The notes beneath the pieces were generated by a model. The model saw nothing but the letters and a program-made list of their open reading frames with translations. It did not search any database and was not told the origin of the DNA. Below are positions 7,956 through 19,754 of a DNA stretch of 40,709 nucleotides, one piece after another. The translations under genes and the position numbers were made by a program. The stretch is from Desulfovibrio sp. (GTDB lineage: Bacteria > Desulfobacterota > Desulfovibrionia > Desulfovibrionales > Desulfovibrionaceae). The stretch is from contig NZ_JAVESS010000022.1 in the NCBI RefSeq assembly GCF_034006445.1, positions 1 through 40,709 of the forward strand, written 5' to 3'. Numbering within the stretch: position 1 is the stretch's first letter; every line of letters starts with the position of its first letter.

Positions 7956-8507
7956 TCAGCGCAATTGCAGATTTACGGCGCTGTCGTCAAAAATCTGAAT
8001 GCCCAGGGAAATGTATTTTTCCGCCAGAATGGCAGGTTCCATGTCGAGCGACAGGTGGCGCAATTCATCATGGCTGAAACCGGTGAGCCAGCGGGCGGCT
8101 TCACGCCCCAGCGGGGCCAGTTGCGCCAGCGGGGTGAACAGAATGGCCGGGCAGGTCTTGTAGGCGTACAGGCTGCCATTGATGAGCGCAAAGGGAAAGA
8201 GACCGCATGCCACGGGCCGGTTTTCGCGTGGCAGGCCGCAGCCCTTGGGCGAACACGACTTGCAGCCACGGCCATCCATATAGGCGGTGTCGGCGTTGAG
8301 CATGTAAAAGTCTTTTTCAATGCCAGCGTGTATCTGGTGGGGCAAAAGCGCCATGGGGTAGGGTTCGTTGGAATCCTGCGGGCCGCAGCAGTAGCGGCAG
8401 TCACAGCAGTATCCGTTCTGTATCCAGCCGTCACGCCAGCGCAGCGTCCGGCGGCGCGGGAAAAGACCGCGCCACTTTTCGAGATAATCCCAGAATTTTT
8501 TTTCCAC
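7956..8507 (-). CDS. YkgJ-like cysteine-cluster protein
   Basis: 183 residues from a GTG preceded by GGAGG at 5-base spacing, clearly better than any ATG in the longer frame, which would overlap mdtI. The CxxCxxCC signature is at residues 34-41 (C34, C37, C40, C41). A second cysteine group follows: GCKSC, KGCGL, then RPVACGLFPF, matching the C...RP..C..FP pattern of YkgJ proteins (possible zinc or Fe-S site). The C-terminal third ends LSLDMEPAILAEKYISLG. It lies 26 bases after mdtI on the same strand and is probably co-transcribed with mdtJI. Function unknown; it may concern metal or protein modification rather than polyamines. Confidence 0.7.
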   Translation of the reverse strand: MEKKFWDYLEKWRGLFPRRRTLRWRDGWIQNGYCCDCRYCCGPQDSNEPYPMALLPHQIHAGIEKDFYMLNADTAYMDGRGCKSCSPKGCGLPRENRPVACGLFPFALINGSLYAYKTCPAILFTPLAQLAPLGREAARWLTGFSHDELRHLSLDMEPAILAEKYISLGIQIFDDSAVNLQLR

Positions 8508-8533
8508 AATTGCCTCCGGCAGACGCCCGGGCG

Positions 8534-8875
8534 TCAACTCATATGCAAAAGCGCCATGCCTGTCATGAGCAAAGCCATGCCAGCAAAGGCGCAGGGCCGC
8601 AGCTTCTGGCTGAAAAACAGCCAGCCGCCAAGGGATGTGCCAAGGATTCCAAAGCTGCCCCACATGGCGTAGGCCACGGCCAGATCCATATGGCGCACGG
8701 CCAGCGAAAGACAGTAAAAAGCCAGGCCCACAAGCGCCAGTGAAAAGAAGCCCAGCCAGCGGCGGCGAAAGCCGCCGGATTTTGCCAGTAAAAGGTTTGC
8801 CAGCACGTCCAGCGTGGCGGCCAGCACAACCAGCAGTAGTGAAAGGCTGAAAAAGGACGTGAAGGTTTGCGTCAT
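8534..8875 (-). CDS. mdtI: SMR-family spermidine exporter subunit MdtI
   Basis: 113 residues with four predicted membrane helices, the small multidrug resistance fold. The stretches FRRRWLGFFSLA and DLAVAYAMWGSFGI match E. coli MdtI closely. MdtI acts with MdtJ in the inner membrane to export spermidine. The start at 8875 overlaps the mdtJ stop (ATGA) and is preceded by AAGGG. One oddity: where SMR proteins carry the essential membrane glutamate (Glu14 of EmrE), this protein has Asp23 (TLDVLANLL). MdtJ keeps its Glu. The identification rests on the pair arrangement and motif similarity; the substrate is inferred from the family. Confidence 0.8.
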   Translation of the reverse strand: MTQTFTSFFSLSLLLVVLAATLDVLANLLLAKSGGFRRRWLGFFSLALVGLAFYCLSLAVRHMDLAVAYAMWGSFGILGTSLGGWLFFSQKLRPCAFAGMALLMTGMALLHMS

Positions 8876-9414
8876 GCCCTTACCCCTGCCCGAAACTGCT
8901 TCGGCGTGCAGCCTGCGGCAGATGTGGGACGCGCAGCCGGATGGATGAGGGCATTGGCGTCTTTTTTGCCACGCCCAGTCCTGTGTCCAGTCCCATTTTC
9001 GGCCCTGTCCTCGGCCCCGTCTACAGTTTCGAGGCCAGGCCCGTGCCCAGCCCCGTGCCCTGTCCCGTGCCCTGTTCCGTGATGGACAAGCAGAGCGCCC
9101 GCCAGCACGCATACAAGCCCAAGGGCGCGCTTGACGGTCATGCTTTCACCCAGCAGGACAACGCTGCACAAGGTTATGAGCGTCAGCCCAAACCCCTCCC
9201 AAAAGGCGAAGGCCACGCCCACGGGCAGGCCGGTGGTGGCTTTTGCCAGCAGATAGTAGGAAAGGGCAATGGCCAGCCACATGAGCGTCAGTCCCAAGAG
9301 GGCGGCATGGGTAAAATTCCAGCCCTGCGCCATCTTCATTACCGTGGTTCCGGCCACTTCAAAAACAATGGCTCCCATAAGGCAGAACCAGTGGCGGGGT
9401 TTGGTCACAAGCAT
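8872..9414 (-). CDS. mdtJ: SMR-family spermidine exporter subunit MdtJ with a repeat-rich C-terminal tail
   Basis: 180 residues. The first 112 form the four-helix SMR fold: IVFEVAGTTVMKMA with the conserved glutamate at residue 19, GVAFAFWEGFGL, and LGLVCVLAGALLV. The match is to MdtJ, the partner of MdtI. After helix 4 comes a tail of about 68 residues, starting with GTGHGTGHGAGHGPG and ending in charged sequence; E. coli MdtJ has only a short tail. The start follows GAGGA at 5-base spacing. A promoter lies about 230 bases upstream. The tail is histidine-rich in its first part and could be a slippage product or a metal-binding segment. Confidence 0.8.
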   Translation of the reverse strand: MLVTKPRHWFCLMGAIVFEVAGTTVMKMAQGWNFTHAALLGLTLMWLAIALSYYLLAKATTGLPVGVAFAFWEGFGLTLITLCSVVLLGESMTVKRALGLVCVLAGALLVHHGTGHGTGHGAGHGPGLETVDGAEDRAENGTGHRTGRGKKDANALIHPAARPTSAAGCTPKQFRAGVRA

Positions 9415-9557
9415 TCTATCCTCGCGTGCAGTTCGGGCAGTTATGCCGGGCAGCCCTCAGGAGGGTGCCCTTCGGCAGTTTGTCCGGGATTTGAAACAAC
9501 CAGAGCGTCGGCCGCCTGATGGGGCCGCCGCCACAAAGAACATCTGCGTGCGAGGAA

Positions 9558-9644
9558 TTAAAGGAAAGAACGCCAGTAGCGCTCTTCAGGGTAGCCGCAA
9601 AAAGGGCGGCCAGGGTGTTGCTGTTTATAAAAAGCTGACTTCAT
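9558..9644 (-). CDS. candidate 28-residue leader peptide ahead of mdtJI
   Basis: A short frame beginning MKSAFYKQQ and ending RYWRSFL lies between the predicted promoter and mdtJ. Its ATG starts 7 bases after the -10 box, so the message would be leaderless or nearly so. It is rich in Arg, Tyr and Phe, the kind of content seen in regulatory leader peptides, but there is no direct evidence of translation. Two GC-rich imperfect hairpins lie between its stop and mdtJ. Confidence 0.35.
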   Translation of the reverse strand: MKSAFYKQQHPGRPFCGYPEERYWRSFL

Positions 9645-9650
9645 GCAGAG

Positions 9651-9679
9651 AGTATAGGTACTGCCCGACGGCTTGGCAA
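9651..9679 (-). promoter_or_regulatory. sigma-70-type promoter for mdtJI
   Basis: On the minus strand: TTGCCA (-35, 9674-9679), 17-base spacer, TATACT (-10, 9651-9656), each 5 of 6 to consensus. The predicted start is near 9644, giving mdtJ a leader of about 230 bases. Confidence 0.65.
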
Positions 9680-9711
9680 GGGCGGCCCAGGCAGTGCCAA
9701 CAGACCAGACC

Positions 9712-9768
9712 GGGGCAGGCAGGCCAGAACGGGGCAGGCAGGCCAGAACGGGGCAGGCAGGCCAAGAC
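9712..9768. repeat. 19-base tandem repeat, three copies
   Basis: Three head-to-tail copies (9712, 9731, 9750) of ggggcaggcaggccagaac, the last with one swap, just upstream of the mdtJ promoter. No reading frame here looks real. The gap 9680-9992 otherwise contains only the hairpin at 9851-9890. Confidence 0.9.
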
Positions 9769-9850
9769 CAGCCAAAGAGGGGCCAGACAGGGCCGACAGC
9801 ACCGACAGGCCAGGCTAGGGCCAGCGCCCGGCATACACGTGCCCAACGCA

Positions 9851-9898
9851 ACAGGCCCATGTGGACGTTATGGTGTCCGCATGGGCCTGTGTGTTTTT
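9851..9898 (+). terminator. strong hairpin followed by a T-run
   Basis: Arms acaggcccatgtggac and gtccgcatgggcctgt pair over 16 positions with one mismatch and an 8-base loop, followed by gtgttttt. It has the form of a rho-independent terminator on the + strand, but no + strand gene ends nearby. It may insulate the mdtJ promoter region or end an unrecognised small RNA. Confidence 0.45.
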
Positions 9899-9992
9899 GC
9901 TATCAGCAGAATAGATGAACTTTGCGATGGTGTGATGGCTGGAAGACGCTGCCTTTGGCCCTTTCCAAATCACAACACACTTTGAACTATCT

Positions 9993-10149
9993 TAAGGAAG
10001 CACTGATTAAAGAGCCTCATGGAAACGCGCAGTTGTTTCGTTTGGCAAGGCGCGATCTTTTTTTGAATCAGGAGTGGACTCTTCCGTCCTCGACTGTTTC
10101 AAAAAAAGTGAAGCAAGTCCGCCAAACGGAATAAATCAGCGTTTCCTTA
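9993..10149 (+). mobile_element. MITE-like element, copy A
   Basis: About 155 bases with imperfect terminal inverted repeats (TAAGGAAGCACTGATT and, inverted, TAAGGAAACGCTGATT) and a TA at each edge. An almost identical copy lies at 35753-35906 in the opposite orientation. It carries no coding capacity. It abuts hairpin element R2 exactly where other R copies read TTTTAGGGGG, as if inserted at that TA. Confidence 0.7.
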
Positions 10150-10210
10150 GGGGGTGGGGGTGTGGGGGAGGAGACCCTTTTGCAAAAGGGTCCCTCCCCC
10201 ACAAAGCATC
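10149..10210 (-). terminator. 3'-end hairpin element, family R copy 2
   Basis: Stem-loop at 10162-10202, 29 bases beyond the hisA stop; on the minus strand it reads like copy 1. It probably ends the guaB-to-hisA transcript. Its outer flank is replaced by MITE copy A. Confidence 0.65.
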
Positions 10211-10231
10211 CCAAAGTATCCAGTCCTAACC

Positions 10232-10972
10232 TCATGCACCAGCCTGGGCGTCGATCCAGGCATTGGCCTCTTCAAGGTTGAGCGTTCCCTCGTAGAGGGC
10301 GCGTCCGCTCACCGCGCCGACGAGGCTGGTATTGAGGGTAAGGGGGTAGAGGTTTTTTACGTCTTCAAGCGTGGCCACGCCGCCCGCCGCAATGACGGGC
10401 ACGGTGGAAAGCTGCGCCAGATGTTTCAGAGCTGCCACATTGACGCCGCACTGCATGCCGTCGCGTTCAATATCCGTGTAGATGACAAAGGCCGCGCCGT
10501 CTTCAAGCAGGCGGGGCAGGGCCGAATCAACGGTCATGCCCGTATCTTCAACCCATCCGCGGCTTTTGAGGCGGCCGCCTTCGGCATCCAGTGAAACGCC
10601 GATCTGGCCGGGAAACGCGCGGCACATGGCGGCGAAAAGCTCCGGCTGTTCCAGAGCCAGGGTGCCGATGATAAGGCGGCTGACCCCGGCTTCAAGATAG
10701 CCTTCGGCTGTTTTCATGTCGCGGATGCCCCCGCCCAGTTGCACGGGGATGGAAAGGGCCGTGCAGATATCCCGCACGATGTGGCGGCTTTGGGCAGCGC
10801 CGTCAAAGGCGCCGTCCAGGTCGACCACGTGCAGCCAGCGTGCCCCGGCATTTTCCCAGGCTTTGGCCGCATCCACGGGGCTTTCGGCAAAGGTCGTGCT
10901 TTCATGGGCGCGTCCCTGCTTGAGGCGGACGGCCTTGCCGTTCTGAATATCTACCGCAGGAAACAGAATCAT
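10232..10972 (-). CDS. hisA: phosphoribosylformimino-5-aminoimidazole carboxamide ribotide isomerase HisA
   Basis: 246 residues, the normal HisA size. It catalyses the Amadori-type isomerisation in step four of histidine synthesis in the cytoplasm. Signs: [14 protein letters not shown] with the catalytic Asp near the N-terminus, QLGGGIRD (phosphate loop), YTDIERDGM with the second catalytic Asp, and VIAAGGVA (second phosphate loop). The (beta/alpha)8 fold is complete. The start at 10972 overlaps the lipoprotein stop (ATGA); a longer frame would run inside that gene. Last gene of the gua-tat-his cluster, followed by hairpin R2. Confidence 0.93.
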   Translation of the reverse strand: MILFPAVDIQNGKAVRLKQGRAHESTTFAESPVDAAKAWENAGARWLHVVDLDGAFDGAAQSRHIVRDICTALSIPVQLGGGIRDMKTAEGYLEAGVSRLIIGTLALEQPELFAAMCRAFPGQIGVSLDAEGGRLKSRGWVEDTGMTVDSALPRLLEDGAAFVIYTDIERDGMQCGVNVAALKHLAQLSTVPVIAAGGVATLEDVKNLYPLTLNTSLVGAVSGRALYEGTLNLEEANAWIDAQAGA

Positions 10973-11628
10973 AATCCCAAATCCTTCACAGCCTTGCGCA
11001 TGCTTTCCACGCTGAGATCCTCGGCAGTGACCCACTGACCCTTGCGCTTGAGGAACGAACCCATATTCAGCAGGTTTTCCGACAGGCCCAGCTGTTTTTC
11101 TTCAAAAACAGAGCGATCCATAATGCTGCCCGTGTCGACGCGCAGCAAAAAGAATTCGACGCGCACGTGGGCCGACTGGGTTACCCCGGCCGTGGAGCCT
11201 TCACGTTCGTGCCAGTCCAGCACCTGAGGAATAAGCAGCACCTGTGCGCCCTGCTTTTTGCCGTATTCTATCCAGCGGGGCAAAGCCTGCGGCTGTTCGG
11301 AACTGTGAAAGGTCGTCAGATCCTTGGGCAGGGTGCGCATGCTGATAAACTTGTATTGCCGGTTGGTCTCGGTGGTCAGTGTGCGGCGCAGTTGCATGTC
11401 CAGGGAGGTCAGCATGTCTTCGGGAACGCGCCCCTGGCCTTCGGGGATGCGCCCCATGATAAGCTGGCTTGCGTTGACGGGTTGGGTAAAGGGAGCCACG
11501 GTGATGGAATAGGTGCCGGAGAGGTTGCGCGGCACATCGGCTGTGCTGCGCGGACGCTTGGAGCAGGCCCCCAGGGCAAGAACGAGGCTCAGTACAATGA
11601 GTAGCAATATATTCAGGCGGTTATGCAT
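10969..11628 (-). CDS. predicted lipoprotein of unknown function
   Basis: 219 residues. The N-terminus is a lipoprotein signal: MHNR, a hydrophobic run, and lipobox LALGAC with the lipid-acceptor cysteine at residue 22. The mature part is soluble and mixed alpha/beta, with phrases such as [13 protein letters not shown] and [13 protein letters not shown]; it resembles small outer-membrane-associated lipoproteins of the LpoB/CsgG-like type, but I cannot assign a family with confidence. It lies between hisB and hisA and overlaps both, so it is co-expressed with histidine genes without an obvious metabolic link. It would be exported by Sec, not Tat (no twin arginine). Confidence 0.8.
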   Translation of the reverse strand: MHNRLNILLLIVLSLVLALGACSKRPRSTADVPRNLSGTYSITVAPFTQPVNASQLIMGRIPEGQGRVPEDMLTSLDMQLRRTLTTETNRQYKFISMRTLPKDLTTFHSSEQPQALPRWIEYGKKQGAQVLLIPQVLDWHEREGSTAGVTQSAHVRVEFFLLRVDTGSIMDRSVFEEKQLGLSENLLNMGSFLKRKGQWVTAEDLSVESMRKAVKDLGL

Positions 11629-12224
11629 TAATCAAGACCTCCCTTGGTGCTGCGGATGGTTGTGCCGTGCCGCCGCACCGCCTGAGCCAGTGCAAGGCCC
11701 AGACCCTTGGCGGCGGATTCCAGCAGGTGGTGGCCATTCTTGCCGTAGCGCATCTCCACATGCAGATTGCAGCGTGCGCCGCTTGCAAGAGCCTTGTAAT
11801 ATTCACGCCAGAGGTCTTTTTCCTCCCCGGCGAGTACGGGTGGCAACAGATCGTCGCCGCGCCATTCAAGCCAGGGGCGGCCTGAAAGGTCTACGGTAAC
11901 TTCGGTAAGGGCTTCATCCATGGGCACGCGGCCGTAGCCGACGCGGGCAATGCCTGCCCTGTCGCCCAGCGCTTCGAGCAGACTTTTGCCCAGGGTAAGG
12001 CCCACGTCTTCAGCGGTGTGGTGGGCGTCCACTTCCATATCGCCCTCACAGATGAGGGTGAGGTCCATGCCTGCCCAGAATGCCGTCAGAGTGAGCATGT
12101 GATCCAGCAGGCCAAAGCCTGTTCTGATATCCGTTTTGCCCTGGCCGTCCAGCGTCAGTTCAAGGCGTATGTCGGTTTCGGCGCTGGTGCGCGCCTGTGT
12201 GGACGTGCGCGGGGCGGTACTCAT
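11628..12224 (-). CDS. hisB: imidazoleglycerol-phosphate dehydratase HisB
   Basis: 198 residues, the monofunctional form without the histidinol-phosphatase domain found in E. coli. It dehydrates imidazoleglycerol phosphate in histidine synthesis using two manganese ions. Metal-site motifs are intact: [16 protein letters not shown], then [10 protein letters not shown], and [15 protein letters not shown] near the C-terminus. The start follows GGAGG and overlaps the tatC stop (ATGA). Its stop overlaps the lipoprotein start. The N-terminal 15 residues are Thr/Ala-rich. Confidence 0.93.
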   Translation of the reverse strand: MSTAPRTSTQARTSAETDIRLELTLDGQGKTDIRTGFGLLDHMLTLTAFWAGMDLTLICEGDMEVDAHHTAEDVGLTLGKSLLEALGDRAGIARVGYGRVPMDEALTEVTVDLSGRPWLEWRGDDLLPPVLAGEEKDLWREYYKALASGARCNLHVEMRYGKNGHHLLESAAKGLGLALAQAVRRHGTTIRSTKGGLD

Positions 12225-13807
12225 GATTCCTCCGAGGTGCTGGCGGCCTTGGCGTCTTTGGATGCGTCAGAAGTTCCGCCAGCGGCGGCCTGTTTTTCCT
12301 GGCCTTCGCTTTGTTCGTCTTCGCTCTTTTTGGGTTTGCGGCCAAAAGCGGCGGCCACTAAAATACTTATTTCATACAACACGAGCATGGGGCAAGCCAT
12401 GAGAAGCTGCGAAACCACGTCCGGCGGTGTAAGAATGGCCGCCACGACGAAGATGCCAAGGATGGCGTAGCGCCGTGCCTTGCGCATCATGGCGCCGGTG
12501 ATGACGCCCATGCGGGCCAAAAAGAAGGCGAAAAGCGGCATTTCAAAGATGATGCCGAAGGCCAGAATAAGCTTGAGCACAAAACTCAGATAATCGCTGA
12601 CCTTGGGCATGGCCACGATTTCTTCCGTGGCAAAGCTCACAAAAAAGCTGAAAGCGTAGGGAAAGACCACAAAGTAGCAGAATGCCCCGCCGCACGCGAA
12701 GAACAGGGCGGACATCACCGCAATGGGAATGATGTATTTTTTTTCCTCTTCATACAATCCCGGCGCGATGAAGGACCAGATCTGATAAAAAATCACCGGG
12801 CTGGCCGCAAAGATGCCCGCCACCAGGGCAATGTACATGCGCGTGAAAAAGCCTTCGGGCAGGGTGGTGTAAATGGCGTGCGAGCCCTTGGGCAGCACGG
12901 CCAGCAGCGGGTCCACCAGAGCGTTAAAAATGGGGTCTACCACGGCCCAGCAGGCAAAAAATCCCAGAACAATGGCAATGCAGCAGCGCACGATGCGCAT
13001 GCGCAGTTCACCAAGGTGGTCCATAAGGCCCATGGCCTTGTCCGGCTCATCGTCGTCATCGTCGTCATCGGGGGTGGCGGGGAGGTTGCCGCCCGATGCA
13101 ACGGGAAGAGGAGCGTCGCCCGACGTGCCCGCAGGCGGAAAGGGGCTTGCCGGGGGCAGCGGGGGCTGACCGCCCGATGCCGCTGTGGCCGGGGTGGCTT
13201 CTGTCGACGGAGTGGCTTCTGTCGACGGAGTGGCTTCTGTCGGCGGAGTTTCTTCAGGGGCAGCGGCCGCTGGCTCTGTTGCCGTGTGCGCAGCAGGGGA
13301 ATCGGCGGCGGCTTCTGGAGTGGCCGCATTCTGCGGCTCTGCAGCAAGGGCTTTTTCTGCGGCGTCGTCGGCGGCAAGGGGCCCGGCGTCGGGCGTGGGG
13401 GCTGCCGTGGCGTTGGCCGTAGCGCCAGCCGTGACGTTTGCCGCAGCCGCTGTTGCTGCGTTTGCGGCATCGGGCGCGACGTCAGCCACAGCGTTTGCGG
13501 CGTCGGGCGTGGGGCCTGCCGTGGCGCCAGCCGTGACGTTTGCCGCAGCCGCTGTTACTTCGGCCGCCGTAGCGCCTGCGGTGACGCTTGTCGCAGCGGC
13601 AGTGCCCGCGTCGCCCGATGGCGTTGATGGCACGGATGGAGTTGATGGCGTGGCAGAGGCCGCCAGCTTGCTGGCGGCCTCAAGATCAATCTGGCCTATA
13701 ACGGACAGAGCGGCGGATGCATCCGAATCCTGGCCGGACTCCGGGGAGTCGGCCGCCTTGGCATCAAGTGCAGCCTGCTCAAGAGGGGCTTTTTTTTCTT
13801 CAATCAT
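12221..13807 (-). CDS. tatC: twin-arginine translocase TatC with a long low-complexity N-terminal extension
   Basis: 528 residues, about twice the usual 250. The TatC core runs from about residue 256: [30 protein letters not shown], then six hydrophobic helices to about 480 with [10 protein letters not shown] between helices. TatC is the inner-membrane receptor for twin-arginine signals. Before it lie about 250 residues of Ala/Thr/Pro repeats, including three TEATPS units and the repeated [12 protein letters not shown] block, ending in [11 protein letters not shown]. As the TatC N-terminus faces the cytoplasm, the extension should be cytoplasmic. The start overlaps the tatB stop, so the extension appears to be translated. 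The C-terminal tail is also charged and Ser/Ala-rich. Confidence 0.9.
   Translation of the reverse strand: MIEEKKAPLEQAALDAKAADSPESGQDSDASAALSVIGQIDLEAASKLAASATPSTPSVPSTPSGDAGTAAATSVTAGATAAEVTAAAANVTAGATAGPTPDAANAVADVAPDAANAATAAAANVTAGATANATAAPTPDAGPLAADDAAEKALAAEPQNAATPEAAADSPAAHTATEPAAAAPEETPPTEATPSTEATPSTEATPATAASGGQPPLPPASPFPPAGTSGDAPLPVASGGNLPATPDDDDDDDEPDKAMGLMDHLGELRMRIVRCCIAIVLGFFACWAVVDPIFNALVDPLLAVLPKGSHAIYTTLPEGFFTRMYIALVAGIFAASPVIFYQIWSFIAPGLYEEEKKYIIPIAVMSALFFACGGAFCYFVVFPYAFSFFVSFATEEIVAMPKVSDYLSFVLKLILAFGIIFEMPLFAFFLARMGVITGAMMRKARRYAILGIFVVAAILTPPDVVSQLLMACPMLVLYEISILVAAAFGRKPKKSEDEQSEGQEKQAAAGGTSDASKDAKAASTSEES
13194..13556. repeat. repeats encoding the TatC N-terminal extension
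   Basis: Three 18-base units (13194-13247, gtggcttctgtcgacgga form) and a 33-base direct repeat at 13422-13454 and 13524-13556. All lengths are multiples of 3, so the tatC frame is kept. Confidence 0.85.
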
Positions 13808-14466
13808 GCCTTGCCGCCGTTTTCAGAGGCTGTTGCGGTCTGAGCCAGGCGGGCTTCCGCCGCGCGGGCTTCAGCTTCCGTTCGTGCAAGGGCTTCGGCC
13901 AAAGGGCTGCCCTCGGGCGGCACTGGCACGCCAGCGTCGGCATTTGCCGTCTCGCTGGCAGCAGACGCCTGCGGCTGCTCTGCCTCGGTTGCGGCTTCCG
14001 GCGCATGCTGGCTGGCAGCCTGGGCTTCGGCAGAAGCCTGGGCTTGCTCGGCAGGCTGTTCGGGATGCACCGCAGTGGTGTCCAGCACGGCCTCAGCCGC
14101 CGGGGTGTCTTGCGGCTCCGTCGTCTGCGCGTCAGCCTGGGGCGTCTGGTCTGCAGCTTGCTCTGCAGTCTGTCCAGCTGTCTGGCCAGCCGCCTGGCCA
14201 GCCGCCTGGGCGGCGGCCTGCGCGGCGGCTTCGGCTTCAGCTCTGGCGGCTTCTCTGGCAGCCTGGGCAGCCTCTTTTTTACGCTTTTTCTGTTCTTCCT
14301 CTTCAACCTCGGCATTGAGGGTGCGCTGGAAGTCGGTGGAAACCCGGCGGAATTCGCCCAAAGCCTTGCCCAATGTGCGCGAAATGTTGGCCATGCTCTT
14401 GGGGCCAAGCACAATCAGGGCCACCACAAGGATGACCAGAAGCTCAGTGCTGCCTATACCGAACAT
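13804..14466 (-). CDS. tatB: Tat translocase subunit TatB (TatA/B family)
   Basis: 220 residues. The N-terminus MFGIGSTELLVIL with a single membrane helix, the Gly-Pro hinge (VLGPKSM) and an amphipathic helix (GKALGEFRRV) are the TatA/B signature; the glutamate in the helix and the length favour TatB. The rest is a long Ala/Gln/Glu-rich region (residues 60-200), partly repeats such as AAGQAAGQTAGQTAEQ, probably helical or disordered in the cytoplasm. It lies 9 bases after guaA, with AGGAGAG before the ATG, and overlaps tatC. No separate tatA is in the window. Confidence 0.88.
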   Translation of the reverse strand: MFGIGSTELLVILVVALIVLGPKSMANISRTLGKALGEFRRVSTDFQRTLNAEVEEEEQKKRKKEAAQAAREAARAEAEAAAQAAAQAAGQAAGQTAGQTAEQAADQTPQADAQTTEPQDTPAAEAVLDTTAVHPEQPAEQAQASAEAQAASQHAPEAATEAEQPQASAASETANADAGVPVPPEGSPLAEALARTEAEARAAEARLAQTATASENGGKA

Positions 14467-14475
14467 AGGGCTCTC

Positions 14476-16011
14476 CTATTCCCATTCAATGGTGCTGGGC
14501 GGCTTGGAGGACACGTCGTAGACCACACGGTTGACGCCCTTGACCTCATTGATGATACGACCTGACATGCGCTCGATAAGCTCGGCGGGCAGGCGGGCCC
14601 AGTCTGCAGTCATGGCGTCCACGCTGTCGACCACGCGCAGGGCAATGACATGCTCATAGGTGCGCCCGTCGCCCATAACGCCCACGGTCTTGAGCGGCAG
14701 CAGCACGGCAAAGCCCTGCCAGACCTTGCGGTACCAGCCGGATTCGCGCAATTCCTGCTGCACGATTTTGTCAGCCTGACGCAGAATGCTGAGGCGCTCT
14801 TCCGTCACTTCTCCAAGCACGCGGATGGCAAGGCCGGGGCCGGGGAAGGGATGCCGCCACACGATGGAGTCGGGCATGCCCAGTTCGGCAGCAACCTTGC
14901 GCACTTCGTCCTTGAAGAGTTCACGCAAAGGCTCGATGAGCTTGAGCTTCATGGTATCGGGCAGGCCGCCCACATTGTGGTGGCTCTTGATGACCGCGCT
15001 GGGGCCCTTGTGGGAAACGGATTCGATGACGTCGGGATACAGCGTGCCCTGGGCCAGAAAGTCCACTTCAGGAAGCTTTTTGGCTTCTTCGTCGAAAATT
15101 TCAATAAAGGTGTGGCCGATGATTTTGCGCTTCTTTTCAGGATCTTCCACGCCCTTGAGCTTGGAGAGAAAGCGATCCTGCGCCTGCACAAAATTGAGGT
15201 TGAGGTCAAAATGCTCGCGCAAAAAGCCGACCACTTCATCGCCTTCGCCAAGGCGCAGCAGGCCGTTATCCACAAAAATGCAGTGCAGGCGCTTGCCGAT
15301 GGCGCGGTGCAGCAGCACGGCCACAACCGTGGAGTCAATGCCGCCGGAAAGGGCGCAGACAACGTGCTTGTCGCCGGCCTGCTCGGCCATTTCCTTGATC
15401 ACGCGCTCCACAAAGGACGACATGGTCCAGTCGGGCTTGATGCCGACAATCTTGAACAGGAAGTTCTGGAGCATGCGTTCGCCGTCTACGCTGTGGTGCA
15501 CTTCGGGGTGGAACTGCACAGCGTAGATTTTGCGCTTTTCATCAGCCATGGCAGCGACTTCAAGCGTGCTGGTGCTGGCCGTGACAGTGAAGCCGGGCGG
15601 CGGCACCATAACCTTGTCGCCGTGGCTCATCCATACGCGGGTGGGCGAAGTGACGCCGTCCATCAGGGTGCAGGGCGCGATGAGGTTGAGGTCGGCCGGG
15701 CCGTATTCCCGCGTGAGGGACTGGGCCAGTTGCCCGCCAAGGTTCTGGGCCAGCAGCTGCATGCCATAGCAGATGCCGAGCACGGGCACGCCCAGTTCCA
15801 GAAAACCGGGGTCCAGCGCCGGAGCGTCGGCTTCGCCCACGCTGGCCGGGCCGCCGGACAAAATGACGGCCTGGGGCTTCATGGCGGCCACCTGTTCGGC
15901 GGTGGTCACACAGGAGTGGATTTCAGAATACACCCCGGCTTCGCGCACGCGCCGCGCGATAAGCTGGGTAACTTGCGAGCCGTAATCTATGATAATGACC
16001 TTGCTGGGCAT
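14476..16011 (-). CDS. guaA: GMP synthase (glutamine-hydrolysing) GuaA
   Basis: 511 residues, normal length. It converts XMP to GMP using glutamine and ATP in the cytoplasm. Residues 1-190 are the class I glutaminase with catalytic Cys in [10 protein letters not shown] and the His/Glu pair in QFHPEVHHS. The ATP-pyrophosphatase domain has the P-loop SGGIDSTV near 220. The C-terminal dimerisation domain ends with the usual PPSTIEWE. It lies downstream of guaB with a 244-base gap holding a hairpin, so the two may share a promoter or be separately read. It is followed after 9 bases by tatB. Confidence 0.96.
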   Translation of the reverse strand: MPSKVIIIDYGSQVTQLIARRVREAGVYSEIHSCVTTAEQVAAMKPQAVILSGGPASVGEADAPALDPGFLELGVPVLGICYGMQLLAQNLGGQLAQSLTREYGPADLNLIAPCTLMDGVTSPTRVWMSHGDKVMVPPPGFTVTASTSTLEVAAMADEKRKIYAVQFHPEVHHSVDGERMLQNFLFKIVGIKPDWTMSSFVERVIKEMAEQAGDKHVVCALSGGIDSTVVAVLLHRAIGKRLHCIFVDNGLLRLGEGDEVVGFLREHFDLNLNFVQAQDRFLSKLKGVEDPEKKRKIIGHTFIEIFDEEAKKLPEVDFLAQGTLYPDVIESVSHKGPSAVIKSHHNVGGLPDTMKLKLIEPLRELFKDEVRKVAAELGMPDSIVWRHPFPGPGLAIRVLGEVTEERLSILRQADKIVQQELRESGWYRKVWQGFAVLLPLKTVGVMGDGRTYEHVIALRVVDSVDAMTADWARLPAELIERMSGRIINEVKGVNRVVYDVSSKPPSTIEWE

Positions 16012-16212
16012 AACTTCCTCATGATCTGTGCGCGCCCAGCCGGGGGCGCACCGGTTCCCTATGTGCAGGGGGCATACGGCATCGCTGCGCCGCCAGCCTG
16101 AGCATGCTCACTGTGAGATGCGTGTTATCAATATACTGTGGCGTTCGCCTGGGCGTCGGCAGCGCTAACGCTGTGCGCCCGGCCCCGTGGCGGAGGCCTG
16201 TTCGCGCAGAGG

Positions 16213-16243
16213 CCAGGGCAATTTCAAGACGAAACTGCCCTGG
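16213..16243 (-). terminator. 3'-end hairpin after guaB, GCAATTTC-type family, copy 2
   Basis: 13-base arms ccagggcaatttc / gaaactgccctgg with one mismatched pair and a 5-base loop, 13 bases beyond the guaB stop. No U-tract, so it may stabilise a 3' end or attenuate read-through into guaA. The rest of 16012-16255 shows nothing clear. Confidence 0.5.
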
Positions 16244-16255
16244 CTTCAATGCGCT

Positions 16256-17743
<1,488 letters not shown>

Positions 17744-17747
17744 TCAA

Positions 17748-17753
17748 ATTATA
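17748..17753 (-). promoter_or_regulatory. -10 box of the guaB promoter
   Basis: Perfect TATAAT on the minus strand, 34-40 bases before the guaB start. I see no good -35 at 17 bases, so the promoter is weak or activator-dependent. Confidence 0.45.
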
Positions 17754-17954
17754 GTCTGACAGAGTATCCCCTTGTGGCCCGTATGTCAATGCGGGCTGCG
17801 CCTTTGCGGGCGGCCCTTTGGTCGGGCAGGGGCAGGGCCCCGCCATTGTCGGGCAACACTTTTGGAGCCGGACGAACCAGTTCGGGACGGGTGCCTGCGC
17901 GTACAGTTTTTGGCCGTACTTTGCAAGCCCCGGTGTGCCTTTTTCTTACAAGAC

Positions 17955-17983
17955 TTGACGTGAGGCGGCAAACATCCTATGAA
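17955..17983 (+). promoter_or_regulatory. sigma-70-type promoter for the ffh operon
   Basis: TTGACG (17955-17960), 17-base spacer, TATGAA (17978-17983). It would give a leader of about 110 bases before ffh. It lies in the 385-base divergent region between guaB and ffh, where I found no gene. Confidence 0.6.
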
Positions 17984-18098
17984 TCACCACTTCGCCCCTG
18001 TAGGGGCTTTTGCGCCGTGCGGCGACCACGTGCAGGGTATCTGCGCGAGGTAAGAACCGCACCGATTTTTGCCGCCCTGCGGCCCCTGTGGAGAATGC

Positions 18099-19637
<1,539 letters not shown>

Positions 19638-19754
19638 ATATTTCGCGGCAAGGAGCGCCGTCGTAACGGCAACACCTCTTTGCGCCAGGGCTTTTCCGCC
19701 CTTGCCCTTTCCCGGGCGCAACGATAACATACCACCTCAAAGGGAGTTGGACTC

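Noticed and set aside
9415..9644. Guanidine (ykkC-type) riboswitch before the SMR genes
   Set aside because: I could not find the conserved core motifs of guanidine riboswitch classes in the leader; MdtJI similarity favours polyamines.
13185..14318. 377-codon + frame across tatC/tatB
   Set aside because: Made of Ala/Val/Gly repeats mirroring the Tat extensions; TatB and TatC have clear motifs and coupled starts.
14650..16101. Long + strand frame of 483 codons opposite guaA
   Set aside because: It is the complement of an intact GuaA with all catalytic motifs; the frame reflects high-GC codon bias.
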